DNA from: Tubiluchus corallicola | Taxonomy: Eukaryota > Priapulida > Priapulimorpha > Priapulimorphida > Tubiluchidae | Direction: 5' to 3' | DNA length: 64,000 bases | Assembly (NCBI GenBank): GCA_030141605.1 | Contig: JAQGDQ010002369.1 | Span: forward strand, 744,001-808,000 | Shown here: positions 27,287-35,111 of the stretch, one piece after another | Layout: the number at the start of each line of letters is the position of its first letter | Position numbering within the stretch: the stretch's first letter is position 1 | The notes under the pieces: generated by a model | The model's database searches: none | What the model was told of the DNA's origin: nothing | Seen by the model: the letters and a program-made list of their open reading frames with translations, nothing else | Position numbers and translations under genes: made by a program

Positions 27287-27433
27287 AGGCCTTTTTCCTT
27301 CTTTTTTTTGAAAATGGCACAAACCCTCTCCCATGACAAGAAATTTTTAAACCTAATTTAGAAAGGAATTGATTGAGGAAAACCAGTCAATTAGGTAAAT
27401 TTATGCGCAATTGCAATGTCTATATGCATTTTT

Positions 27434-27508
27434 CGGGGCATAGCGCAGCTTGGTTAGCGCGACTGGTTTGGGACCAGTAGGCCGGGGGTTCGAATCCCTC
27501 TGCCCCGA
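27434..27508 (+). tRNA. tRNA-Pro (anticodon TGG)
   Basis: A 75-base cloverleaf: acceptor CGGGGCA/TGCCCCG, D arm GCGCAGCTTGGTTAGCGC, anticodon stem ACTGG/CCAGT with loop TTTGGGA (anticodon TGG, reads CCA), T arm with GGTTCGAATCC. CCA is not encoded. The minus-strand gene 27454-28518 as read by its open frame runs antisense into it. Confidence 0.95.
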
Positions 27509-28518
27509 TCCTCTATAAAGCTCTTAAAAGATACTTCAGAACTCAGATTTAAACTCTCTTCTTCAAAGATTACCCATCCCCCTGCTGCACAGAATCCTTC
27601 AAGCATCCTTTTAGGGATTTCTTGAACGGGGCCTTTTGGTATGAGAATGAAATCGAGACCATCCCACATCTCTGAGATAAAAGCTTCGCAAATGATACGG
27701 AAAGGAATGTGGGCATCTAAAAGCTGATCGAAAAGTTTTTCCATGTAGGAAACTTTGAAATGCTCATCGGCAGGTAGGCAAACACCGACTTTTTCTTCTT
27801 CCATTTGCTCGGGAATATTTCTCTCTCCCATCCATCCGGTGGAGTAGGCATCGGTATTCCAACCCATCGAAGTAAGAGCACCATCGGAAACGACAAAAAA
27901 ATGTTCCCATCTTTCCTGTGAAAGAACAAAGGATGACCTGGCAAGAGGAGAGTCACTGGCATCCAGGAATGCAAAAAGTGGGATTTCATCAGGAATTCTG
28001 TGAGAGAAAAGCCTGAGATAATGGATCAGAACTTCCGTGCAGAAAAGATATTGTTCCTTTCTTTTCTTTTCCTTTTTCCACTTTTCAAAATTCTCTTCCT
28101 GGTTCTGTGTCCATAGAAATCCTGAAGAAAGGTCCATTGTTCCCCGATAAAGACTGACTCCTAGAGTTTTTGCTTTAAAATGGGGCCAAACTTCTTTTGT
28201 AAAATGGTCTACGGCGATTTGGAGGGAATAAAAAGTCAGCTCATCTTCAAAGTCAAATTCCTGTTGCGCGATTCCGAAGTCAAGATTCCACAGGATCCAT
28301 CCTCCCTGCTCGATCATTTTTTCAGCGCGTTGCATCTCTTTTTCCCACTGAAGGTCTTCATGGATTTGAGAAGGAAGCGTAATAAGTGCAGAATTGAAAC
28401 CATGAGGAAGAATATCACCAGTCCCTTCATAGATCAGAGGAGTGAACATCTTTTGATCTACATAGAGAAATCTATGATCCCAGTGCAGCAGCGGTGGTTT
28501 CTCTTCGTTTATTTCCAT
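27454..28518 (-). CDS. Unknown protein following trmB; annotated C-terminus doubtful
   Basis: A 354-residue frame starting MEINEEKPPLLHWDHRF at 28518 with a strong site (GAAGGAAA) eight bases upstream. It looks cytoplasmic, rich in Trp, Phe and Glu, with a possible glycosyl-hydrolase-like character in the FLDASDSPLARSSFVLSQERWEHFFVVSDG region, but no family is recognised. The last 17 or so residues are the translation of antisense tRNA-Pro, so the true end is probably near 27513, where another frame stops (TAG), after one base change. It overlaps the end of trmB by 47 bases and is likely co-transcribed with it. Confidence 0.6.
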   Translation of the reverse strand: MEINEEKPPLLHWDHRFLYVDQKMFTPLIYEGTGDILPHGFNSALITLPSQIHEDLQWEKEMQRAEKMIEQGGWILWNLDFGIAQQEFDFEDELTFYSLQIAVDHFTKEVWPHFKAKTLGVSLYRGTMDLSSGFLWTQNQEENFEKWKKEKKRKEQYLFCTEVLIHYLRLFSHRIPDEIPLFAFLDASDSPLARSSFVLSQERWEHFFVVSDGALTSMGWNTDAYSTGWMGERNIPEQMEEEKVGVCLPADEHFKVSYMEKLFDQLLDAHIPFRIICEAFISEMWDGLDFILIPKGPVQEIPKRMLEGFCAAGGWVIFEEESLNLSSEVSFKSFIEDRGRGIRTPGLLVPNQSR

Positions 28519-29215
28519 TTTGTATTTCCTTCTGAAAATCTAAATAATAAATATCCCGTCCCAGATCTTTCCATAATTTGTAGAAATAGGAAGTGCCGAA
28601 CTCGGGCCATTCAGATACGTAATAGGGATTTTGAAAGGACGGATTCCAAGTGTGGTTTCCCATCACCTCTTCCACCATTTGATCCCGATAGGTCGTATCG
28701 TCTGTGACCAGAGTCAGTTTTCCTGCTGGCTGGGACACCCTTGCCATCTCTTCAATAAAAGATTCTTGGATCAGTCTGTGTTTGGCGTGCTTCTTTTTTG
28801 GCCAGGGATCGGGAAAATTGACATAGATCTGGTTGATGCAGTCAGCCTGCAGATAATAACGGGTAAAAGTTAGGGCCTCTCCAAAGACGACAAATAGATT
28901 TTTTAGATTTCGGTTTTGCGCTTTCGCCCAGATTTTCTTGGCCCGGTCGATTCTGATTTCGACGGCGATCCAATTTTTGTCGGGAGCTTCCATCGCTCTT
29001 TCGATGATCCACTGTCCATTACCGCTACAATATTCCAAATTCACATCATTTTTGTTTCCGAAAAGATCTTTCAATTCAGGCATCGAAAATTCAGAATGCT
29101 TTTCATAATAGGCTGGAACATATAGTAATCCGTCCAAAAGACAGGGATGCCTTTCTTCCCAGGAACAAGGAAGTTGTAGATCTTTGGGTTTCATGCTTCT
29201 GATTGCTACTTTCAT
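28472..29215 (-). CDS. trmB: tRNA (guanine-N7-)-methyltransferase TrmB
   Basis: 247 residues. Methylates G46 of tRNA. The SAM site LEYCSGNGQWIIERA (a Cys replaces the usual Gly in motif I), then WIAVEIRIDRAKKIWAKAQ, and the catalytic/tRNA-binding INQIYVNFPDPWPKKKHAKHRLI, which is diagnostic, followed by LTLVTDD. Start could also be the second Met at 29194. It diverges from exbB and precedes the unknown gene at 27454-28518. Confidence 0.93.
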   Translation of the reverse strand: MKVAIRSMKPKDLQLPCSWEERHPCLLDGLLYVPAYYEKHSEFSMPELKDLFGNKNDVNLEYCSGNGQWIIERAMEAPDKNWIAVEIRIDRAKKIWAKAQNRNLKNLFVVFGEALTFTRYYLQADCINQIYVNFPDPWPKKKHAKHRLIQESFIEEMARVSQPAGKLTLVTDDTTYRDQMVEEVMGNHTWNPSFQNPYYVSEWPEFGTSYFYKLWKDLGRDIYYLDFQKEIQNGNKRRETTAAALGS

Positions 29216-29255
29216 CCAGGATGAATCGGTAGATTATAGGAGTGGACAGTTTTCC

Positions 29256-29285
29256 TTGCACTATTCTATTTTAAATTGCTATGTT
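29256..29285 (+). promoter_or_regulatory. Candidate promoter of exbB-exbD
   Basis: TTGCAC (29256-29261), an 18-base spacer and TATGTT (29280-29285), about 64 bases before the exbB ATG. Moderate match only. Confidence 0.4.
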
Positions 29286-29348
29286 CGGTTCGAGACCGTT
29301 TCGCTATGGTTTTACCTTCGAGAATGGAGAAATAGGAGTCCGTTCACA

Positions 29349-30134
29349 ATGAAAAAAAACATTTTGATATTTTTTCTTTTCCTTCTGCCCTTTGCTTTGA
29401 TGGCACAGGCAGAAGCCCCAAAGACAGTTCAACCGACAACGATCGAACAACCTCTTCCCCACACTCCTCCTCAGGTGAAAAAAAGCTCAACACTTGATCT
29501 CAAGCAGGTATTTTCTGCTGCTCCCATCATTTACTCTATGCTGTTCATTATGTCGGTGATGGCACTGGTGATCTGGCTTTACAGTCTGATTACCTTTCGT
29601 TCCAAAGACCTTATGCCCGATGCTTTTCTTTCTAAAATACGAGAAGATCTCCTGGATCAAAAATACGATGAAGCTCTCACATTTTGCCAGGCGGAAAACC
29701 ATCTTATGGCCCAGATTGTGGGCTCTGGAATCAAGGTTCGGAAGCATGGTCCCCAAGTAATGGTCGACACGATGAAGTCAGAGGGAAAAAGATCGGTTGC
29801 CGGATATTGGCAAAAGCTCTCCCTTCTCAATGATATTGTGATCATTGCTCCGATGCTCGGTCTATTGGGAACTGTGATCGGAATGTTCTATGCTTTTTAT
29901 GATGTGAACCGTTCTATCGAGAGCATTACCTCTCTGTTTGACGGTCTCGGCATTGCTGTCGGAACAACTGTTGTCGGTTTGATTGTATCGATCATTGCGA
30001 TGGTTTTTGCAACGACTCTCAAGTACCGGATTGTTAAGTCACTTTCTCTTGTAGAAAATGAAGCCGTTTCTCTCAGTAGCATGATTGAAGCCAAACAGCA
30101 AAAAGCCTATTCTGCAAAAAGTTTAAAGGACTGA
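29349..30134 (+). CDS. exbB: MotA/TolQ/ExbB proton channel family protein
   Basis: 261 residues. The ATG at 29349 is preceded by AGGAG. A signal-like segment (MKKNILIFFLFLLPFALMAQ) is followed by a Pro-rich linker, then three membrane helices: SMLFIMSVMALVIWLYSLI, and the conserved pair LNDIVIIAPMLGLLGTVIGMFYAF and GLGIAVGTTVVGLIVSIIAMVF, which form the ion path in TolQ/ExbB. With the following ExbD-like gene it would energise an outer-membrane process through the proton gradient; the energised receptor is not in the window. Confidence 0.9.
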   Translation: MKKNILIFFLFLLPFALMAQAEAPKTVQPTTIEQPLPHTPPQVKKSSTLDLKQVFSAAPIIYSMLFIMSVMALVIWLYSLITFRSKDLMPDAFLSKIREDLLDQKYDEALTFCQAENHLMAQIVGSGIKVRKHGPQVMVDTMKSEGKRSVAGYWQKLSLLNDIVIIAPMLGLLGTVIGMFYAFYDVNRSIESITSLFDGLGIAVGTTVVGLIVSIIAMVFATTLKYRIVKSLSLVENEAVSLSSMIEAKQQKAYSAKSLKD

Positions 30135-30141
30135 TAGCCTC

Positions 30142-30618
30142 ATGGACCTGATACCGGAAGAAGAGCTCAATCCCAAGACCTCATTCAATTTCGCTCCTAT
30201 GATCGACTTTCTTTTTCTGATGCTTGCGCTCTTTGCGACGCTTGCTGTTACCCGAGCCACCTTATTCGATACCCAACTCAGTCTCGCCCAACTAAAACCG
30301 GAAACAGGAGCTGAACGGATCCATTCCAAAGAAGACCTCCATCAAATCAACCTCAGCATCAGTGATTTTGGTGAATATAAATGGATCACAGAGATTCACT
30401 CCTATCCCATGGACAATGTTCAGAAGATTCAGCAGGAGATTGCCAGGCAATACTCCATCGGCATCCTGCCATCGGACAAAACAAAAACCCAGGTACTCCT
30501 TCATATCGATAAGAAGGCGCCCTGGGATCCTATTGCTCAAATGATCTTTGGGATTCGTGAGATCGGTTTTGAAGTCCATCCGATCTACGAACCCCTTGAT
30601 GAAAAGGCTGCTCTTTAG
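30142..30618 (+). CDS. exbD: ExbD/TolR-family energy-coupling protein
   Basis: 158 residues: a short cytoplasmic start, one membrane helix containing the conserved Asp (FNFAPMIDFLFLMLALFATLAV, Asp22, the proton-carrying residue), then a periplasmic domain ending in HIDKKAPWDPIAQMIFGIREIGF, the typical ExbD/TolR dimer domain. It starts seven bases after exbB, so the two are one transcript. It ends overlapping the convergent gene at 30615 by four bases. Confidence 0.9.
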   Translation: MDLIPEEELNPKTSFNFAPMIDFLFLMLALFATLAVTRATLFDTQLSLAQLKPETGAERIHSKEDLHQINLSISDFGEYKWITEIHSYPMDNVQKIQQEIARQYSIGILPSDKTKTQVLLHIDKKAPWDPIAQMIFGIREIGFEVHPIYEPLDEKAAL

Positions 30619-31427
30619 CCTTTTGCGTCTACTTGCTGCAGATTTGCTGCAATATTTTCTCTTGTTACACCGGGTACTTTTGCAACGTCTACCGCATATG
30701 TTTCTAGAGCAGCAGCTTGATCTCTAAGTCCATACCTACGCATCGAGACAACCATTTGGATCAAGTCATCCTTGGTGACTTGTCGGTCAAGATGTCCTGA
30801 AAGAACACCTCTATCGGATTGGGTTAGGCCCATAGCTTTAACTGTTTCATTATAGACGACACTCAATAATCTTTTTCCTTGGAGGTTCTCTGAGATAGTC
30901 CGTGCTCCTTTCTTATTAGTATGTCCGAAAAGATACTTAATATTATCGATGATTGCAGAAGGACCTTGAGATAGAATTTCCGCTATGGAACCGTTGTTAT
31001 AATCCCCTGTTGCATAAGCTTTGAGGGCAACCAGAGGGTGTATATTAGTGTAGAAGGTTTCGAGTACAGTATCTTGGTTACTGCGCCAGAGGCGGCCGAT
31101 GATCGGATCCGCAACATAATTTAGTAGTCCCCATCCAAGTGATATATCAGCCGCTAATTCCACTTCACGATGTGGAAAGGAATAACCTCGATCTTCTTCA
31201 GTACACACAGAAGGAGCTCCCAGGACATATGGATTTGAGTCAGGTGTAGTAGTTGCGGGCATGAAATAGGGAGCAACGTATTTTGATGTCAAATAGAGAG
31301 CAGCCCCACCTACTAAACCAACTTTAGCGAAAAAACCGCATACTTTTTGGCCCATATTCCGTTCTCTTGATTGTTGAACCTGGTCTAACTCATGGTCAGT
31401 GATTGTTCTTCTAGAAACTGTAGTCAT
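30615..31427 (-). CDS. Unknown protein with one or two membrane segments
   Basis: 270 residues. Hydrophobic stretches near residues 30-52 (FFAKVGLVGGAALYLTSKYVAPYF) and 92-108 (ADISLGWGLLNYVADPI) may span or lie in a membrane; the rest is soluble and helical. No family is recognised. The leader contains a hairpin that would hide its ribosome site (see 31432-31450), so translation may be controlled. A host-facing role is possible but without direct evidence. Confidence 0.6.
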   Translation of the reverse strand: MTTVSRRTITDHELDQVQQSRERNMGQKVCGFFAKVGLVGGAALYLTSKYVAPYFMPATTTPDSNPYVLGAPSVCTEEDRGYSFPHREVELAADISLGWGLLNYVADPIIGRLWRSNQDTVLETFYTNIHPLVALKAYATGDYNNGSIAEILSQGPSAIIDNIKYLFGHTNKKGARTISENLQGKRLLSVVYNETVKAMGLTQSDRGVLSGHLDRQVTKDDLIQMVVSMRRYGLRDQAAALETYAVDVAKVPGVTRENIAANLQQVDAKG

Positions 31428-31431
31428 ATTA

Positions 31432-31450
31432 TTACCTCATTATGAGGTAA
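31432..31450 (-). promoter_or_regulatory. Perfect inverted repeat covering the ribosome site
   Basis: On the minus strand TTACCTCA-TAA-TGAGGTAA lies four bases before the ATG at 31427. The Shine-Dalgarno GAGGT is inside the right arm. In RNA it would form an 8-bp hairpin that blocks ribosome entry; as DNA it could be a dimeric operator. Confidence 0.55.
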
Positions 31451-31548
31451 ATTAATTGATGGTATTATAATCAAATAATTAGTTTAAGTAAATGAAACTT
31501 TTATTGCTAATTACCAACTACTTATAATAAATAATTTTATTATATGAT

Positions 31549-31577
31549 TTGACTATATTAAGAAATCGCTTTATATT
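31549..31577 (+). promoter_or_regulatory. Candidate sigma-70-type promoter of upp
   Basis: TTGACT (31549-31554), exactly 17 bases of spacer, and TATATT (31572-31577), with a start site about 14 bases before the ATG at 31598. Confidence 0.6.
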
Positions 31578-31597
31578 GAAGGACAGGGACTTAGGTC

Positions 31598-32197
31598 ATG
31601 AAAGACGCACTTTTAACCATTTTACGCTCAAAGGATACCGACCCGGCAGCCTTCCGGAAAGCGACCCATACGCTCAGCGATCTCATCGCGGCCGAGATTG
31701 CCTCAGAGGCTGAGGAGGCCCCTCAGGAGGGTTCTCACCACGAACGGAAAGGTAGAAGGATCGAAGCTTTTAAGGCCTCCCATTCTGATTCCTATTCTTC
31801 GGGCAGGAATGGCGCTTCTCCCCTCTTTTCTTCACTTTTTCGATACGGCAAAGGTCGGATTTATAGGGATTCGGCGGGATAAAGAGGCTAAACCGATCAT
31901 TTATTATACTCATCTTCCCAAAATAACATCTGAAGATCACATTCTGGTCCTCGACCCGATGATTGCGACTGCGGGAAGTACCTGGCGACGATCCGTCAAC
32001 TTATCGATGCTGGAGCCAAAGAGGAAAAGATAACCGTTGTTGCTATCTTGGCAGTCCCTGAAGGAATCGAAGCTCTTGAAGAGAAATACCCGAATGTCCT
32101 TTTGCATATCACCCAAGTCGATGAAGGGCTCAACGATATCAAGTACATCGTTCCGGGGCTCGGAGATTTCGGAGATATGTATTACAATACAGTCTAG
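31598..32197 (+). CDS. upp: Uracil phosphoribosyltransferase, frameshifted
   Basis: Salvages uracil to UMP with PRPP. Recognisable in order: the helical N-terminus, PILIPILRAGMALLPSF, FIGIRRDKEAKPIIYYTHLP, the PRPP loop LVLDPMIATAGST and the C-terminal TQVDEGLNDIKYIVPGLGDFGDMYY with the uracil-binding GDFGDR-like end. Breaks lie near 31735 and near 31984, where one missing C before TGGCGACGATCC restores LATIRQLIDAGA. Bridged length is about 200 residues, normal for the family. The end overlaps the convergent gene at 32194 by four bases. Confidence 0.88.
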
Positions 32198-32688
32198 AGC
32201 TGGCGGGGAAGAGCCTTGTTTCTGTATTTTGGTTTGCTTTTCTTCATCAGTCCCTTTTGATTCAGAATCCTGTCGGGAAGGACCATGGTACGAAAAGCAT
32301 ACAGATCCCTTTTCAGCTTCATGACCATTTGAATATCGACGGCATGCTTGATCTGATAGGAAATGACGAGCATGTTGTGTACGAGCTTCAATTTTTCATC
32401 GACATCGGGATCTTTTGGTGAAATCCTCTCCTGCAAAAAATATCCAGACAAGATGCTAGCAACATCATCTGCATAATGGGCTTTGTCCATGATCTGCAGA
32501 ACCAGCTGATTTCTCATCTGGTTGGTCTGTGCTGGATTCATGCTGATTTCCTTGACGATCTGCTCAAGGGACATCAGATCTTCGTCAAGGTGACAAAAGA
32601 CATCGATGTCTTTTTTCTGCGTCAGATCATCACATCCGCAAAAGAGCGATGAAGCTGAAATAAGAGCGACAATAAAGAGTATCTTCAT
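32194..32688 (-). CDS. Putative lipoprotein, unknown
   Basis: 164 residues. The N-terminus MKILFIVALISASSLFCGCDD is a lipoprotein-like signal with a Cys after Gly (CGC). The rest is helical and Met-rich with no known domain, ending in a Lys/Arg-rich tail. It follows a small gap after the methyltransferase gene, on the same strand. Confidence 0.6.
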   Translation of the reverse strand: MKILFIVALISASSLFCGCDDLTQKKDIDVFCHLDEDLMSLEQIVKEISMNPAQTNQMRNQLVLQIMDKAHYADDVASILSGYFLQERISPKDPDVDEKLKLVHNMLVISYQIKHAVDIQMVMKLKRDLYAFRTMVLPDRILNQKGLMKKSKPKYRNKALPRQL

Positions 32689-32719
32689 GTTTTCTGAGAT
32701 ACAAGGCCTTCAAATAATA

Positions 32720-33556
32720 TTAAAGCCTTTTTACAGCTTCAACTTTCATTCGTTGAACCTGAAAAGTAATTTCCTTTCGGTCAATCTCTCCCATTTTCTC
32801 TTGATAAAGCCTAGTAACTTCGCTCAGAAAATCTTCTTTTCTTTCTTTAGGAATAGGAGTCAGATAGGGAAACCATTGGCTCAAAGATTCTTTAAAAGCC
32901 TTCTGGGATGGAAACTCATGAAGAATTACTTCTACATCAATGGCTACCGGATCTAGAAAGGCATCTTTTAGTAGTTCTTGGTATTCATCTTTTTCGAAGA
33001 ATCTCCATCCCGACGAGAACCCCTTAAAATATCCACTCCATTTCCCTTTTGCCATCACAGTTTTGACTGCCTCTTGCATTTCTCTTGGAAGTCCCATAGG
33101 GATATCAATGATCATTCTCCCCTTTTTTTTCAGAGATTGGTAGATTCCCTGAAGGGCGGTTTCCTGATTCGGAATCCACTGCAAAGTTGTAAATGAAACG
33201 ACATAGTCGAATGACTCTTTGAAGGGAAGGTTCGTTGCATCCTGCACTTCAAAAAACAGATTTTCACTCTCATATTGCTTCTTCGCAAATTCGATCATTG
33301 AAGGAGAAATATCTACTCCTACGACCAAGCCTGCTTTCTCAGCGATCGAAGCTGAAATTTTCCCATCCCCACATCCTATGTCCAAAACGGTCTCCCATCC
33401 TTCCCAGATAATATGGGAAAGAACATGATCGACTGCAGCATGAAGTTGTTCCTGGGAGTGGTCATGATAGTCCTTTCCATCCCAATGAGTCTTCTTATGG
33501 TCTACTTTCGCAAAAAGACTTCCCAAAACAAAGAATGAAGTCAAAAATTTATCCAT
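32720..33556 (-). CDS. SAM-dependent methyltransferase with signal-like N-terminus
   Basis: 278 residues. After a short hydrophobic segment (MDKFLTSFFVLGSLFAK) comes a class I methyltransferase domain: motif I VLDIGCGDGKIS, acidic motif II VVGVDISPSM, and FDYVVSFTTLQWIP, the pattern of trans-aconitate and related small-molecule methyltransferases. The C-terminal lid region is helical. If the N-terminus is a true signal the enzyme would be exported, which is unusual for a SAM-dependent enzyme. Start may alternatively be internal, but no later Met precedes the domain closely. Confidence 0.75.
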   Translation of the reverse strand: MDKFLTSFFVLGSLFAKVDHKKTHWDGKDYHDHSQEQLHAAVDHVLSHIIWEGWETVLDIGCGDGKISASIAEKAGLVVGVDISPSMIEFAKKQYESENLFFEVQDATNLPFKESFDYVVSFTTLQWIPNQETALQGIYQSLKKKGRMIIDIPMGLPREMQEAVKTVMAKGKWSGYFKGFSSGWRFFEKDEYQELLKDAFLDPVAIDVEVILHEFPSQKAFKESLSQWFPYLTPIPKERKEDFLSEVTRLYQEKMGEIDRKEITFQVQRMKVEAVKRL

Positions 33557-33615
33557 CGTCTACCTCGAAGTCTTTGAAAGAATGTACTTATTCGCAATTT
33601 TTTGACAAACGTTCG

Positions 33616-33644
33616 TTTCCACAAAATTTCTCTTTCAGTATAAT
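33616..33644 (+). promoter_or_regulatory. Candidate promoter of the tRNA-Leu genes
   Basis: TTTCCA (33616-33621), a 17-base spacer and a perfect TATAAT (33639-33644), ending 14 bases before the first tRNA-Leu. Confidence 0.55.
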
Positions 33645-33658
33645 AATGGCCTTTCTGT

Positions 33659-33740
33659 GCCCAGGTGGTGAAATTGGTAGACACGCTAGATTTAGGATCT
33701 AGTGCTGCAAGGCGTGGGGGTTCGAGTCCCTTCCTGGGCA
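33659..33740 (+). tRNA. tRNA-Leu (anticodon TAG)
   Basis: 82 bases with a long variable arm: acceptor GCCCAGG/CCTGGGC, D arm with GGTAGACAC, anticodon loop TTTAGGA (TAG, reads CTA), T arm GGTTCGAGTCC. First of two tRNA-Leu genes in a duplicated segment. Confidence 0.95.
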
Positions 33741-33762
33741 ATTTGAGAAGGTTTGAGGGGAA

Positions 33763-33850
33763 GCTTCTGCGTTACTTTTCCTCGTGAATACATTCGTATG
33801 CATTTCGGGAAAGACCTTTGAATCTTCCAACTCAAACCCTCTCAAATCTT
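33763..33850 (+). pseudogene. Relic of the start of a small secreted-protein gene
   Basis: Read from 33763, ASALLFLVNTFVCISGKTFESS matches the signal peptide of the gene at 33966 (YSAFLFLTNAFVCASKETLN). There is no start codon and no continuation, because the second tRNA-Leu follows. It shows that tRNA-Leu plus the 5' end of the next gene was duplicated in tandem. The flanking bases also form a long imperfect inverted repeat (33741-33757 with 33831-33847). Confidence 0.55.
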
Positions 33851-33865
33851 ATCATCAAGTTTTTT

Positions 33866-33949
33866 GCCCAGGTGGTGGAATTGGTAGACACGCCAGATTC
33901 AGGTTCTGGTTTCCCTTGGGATGTGTAGGTTCGAGTCCTATTCTGGGCA
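33866..33949 (+). tRNA. tRNA-Leu (anticodon CAG)
   Basis: 84 bases with a long variable arm: acceptor GCCCAGG/TCTGGGC (one G-T pair), anticodon stem CCAGA/TCTGG with loop TTCAGGT (CAG, reads CTG), T arm GGTTCGAGTCC. D arm nearly identical to the tRNA-Leu 126 bases upstream. Confidence 0.95.
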
Positions 33950-33965
33950 ATTAAAGAAAGTTTTG

Positions 33966-34337
33966 ATGAAATATTCGGCGTTTCTCTTTCTCACGAATGC
34001 GTTCGTATGCGCCTCAAAAGAGACCTTGAATCTTCAGTTTCTAATCCTCGGTGATTGCCCTGATCGAGCAGGGAGCAGATTGCAATTTGAAAACAAGGCC
34101 TCATTATTGGTCTGAGACGGAAAATTGGGATGATAGAGATTGGTCGGCTTGGGCCAGTGTGTTGGACTGAAGTCTCCCCGGTCAGGTTATCTCGCTCCTG
34201 TGGCAACTCCATTTGCCATTGTGCAACGCTTGCATCCTGGCTCAGATTCCTTGAAAAAATACTTGCAAGAGGAGGGTGGTAACGTGAAGTCTGTTATCCA
34301 GGAATCAGAGTGGGTACATCCCAGAGAAGCTATCTAA
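33966..34337 (+). CDS. Small exported protein, frameshifted, unknown
   Basis: Begins MKYSAFLFLTNAFVCA, a signal peptide, at 33966. Coherent protein sequence then continues across two frame changes: near 34070 into LKTRPHYWSETENWDDRDW and near 34155 into GYLAPVATPFAIVQRLHPG, ending at the stop at 34335-34337. Bridged length is about 123 residues. No family is recognised; the middle is rich in Trp and Asp. It begins 16 bases after the second tRNA-Leu, and a relic of its start lies after the first tRNA-Leu. Confidence 0.5.
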
Positions 34338-34808
34338 CTAGATGATGTAAACAGTGTGCTTGAAGCCTTTGTAGACGATCTCTTTCTCAGGCTTCAGACC
34401 CTTTCGTTCGGCAACACGTTGGGAAGGTTTGTTCTCGAGACGAACGAGGGAGATGAGGCGTTTAAAGCCTTTGGCTTTTAGGTACTCTTCTACAGCTTTG
34501 GCAGCCTCAGTAGCAAGACCTTGATGCCAGAATTTCCGGACAAAGAGATAGCCGATCTCAAATTCCTCCTGCCCATCGATGTCGGGATGAAAGTGAAGGC
34601 CGCAGATGTCTACGAACTCCCCTGTTTCCTTGAGATGGCAGGCCCACATTCCTGCGTCGTATTTTTGGTAGTTGGTCTGGGCTCTTTCAATCCAGGCTTT
34701 GGCATCTTCTTCGTTGTACATGCGGGGATAATATTGCATGGCAACAGGATCAGAGAAGATCAGCATGAGGTTGCCGATATCTTCATGAGTGAGTTTGCGG
34801 AGAGTCAT
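34338..34808 (-). CDS. GNAT-family N-acetyltransferase (RimJ/RimL type)
   Basis: 156 residues. The start MTLRKLTHEDIGNLMLIFSDP is typical of RimJ/RimL-like acetyltransferases; the acetyl-CoA motif A region reads EIGYLFVRKFWHQGLATEAAKAVEEY, and motif B is LENKPSQRVAERKGLK. These enzymes acetylate N-termini of ribosomal proteins or small amines; the substrate is unknown. The frame continues upstream of the ATG with a family-like FETER segment, so a non-ATG start slightly further 5' is possible. Confidence 0.88.
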   Translation of the reverse strand: MTLRKLTHEDIGNLMLIFSDPVAMQYYPRMYNEEDAKAWIERAQTNYQKYDAGMWACHLKETGEFVDICGLHFHPDIDGQEEFEIGYLFVRKFWHQGLATEAAKAVEEYLKAKGFKRLISLVRLENKPSQRVAERKGLKPEKEIVYKGFKHTVYII

Positions 34809-34883
34809 CCGCTCTGTTTCAAAGACAGTGTCTGTCGTAATGGGAAGGATTTTATGGTTTGATTCCGTTTCTTTTCAATGGAA

Positions 34884-35111
34884 TCATTTCCTGGCGATCC
34901 AGATCACAAGATTGATGATGATTGTGAGAATAATACTGATGACAATTGAGGTGACGATGGGAAAATAGAGAGAAAAGCGCTCTTTTTTGATCGCAATGTC
35001 TCCGGGCAGTTTTCCCACCGGTATCCCTATTTTGGCTCCTCCCCAAAGGATGAGTCCCACGACGGCGACTGCGAGCCCCATAAAAATAAGCCATTTTCCC
35101 ACGTAAGTCAT
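34884..35111 (-). CDS. DUF2905-family small membrane protein
   Basis: 75 residues with two membrane helices. Between them is GKLPGDIAIKKERFSLYFPI, the family signature (GxLPGDIxIexxxFxFYFP). Function unknown. The ATG overlaps the stop of the upstream transporter gene by four bases (ATGA), so it is the second gene of that operon. Confidence 0.85.
   Translation of the reverse strand: MTYVGKWLIFMGLAVAVVGLILWGGAKIGIPVGKLPGDIAIKKERFSLYFPIVTSIVISIILTIIINLVIWIARK

Noticed and set aside
27454-27510. Protein tail GRGIRTPGLLVPNQSR as a real C-terminus
   Set aside because: It is the antisense translation of the tRNA-Pro gene, a well-known annotation artefact.
33601-33644. TTGACA at 33603 as the -35 box for the tRNA-Leu promoter
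   Set aside because: It is 31 bases from TATAAT, too far; TTTCCA at 17 bases is the better partner.
33741-33865. Inverted repeat between the two tRNA-Leu genes as a terminator or attachment site
   Set aside because: The arms are imperfect, 60 or more bases apart and without a T run; no integrase is nearby. It is better explained as eroded duplicated coding sequence.
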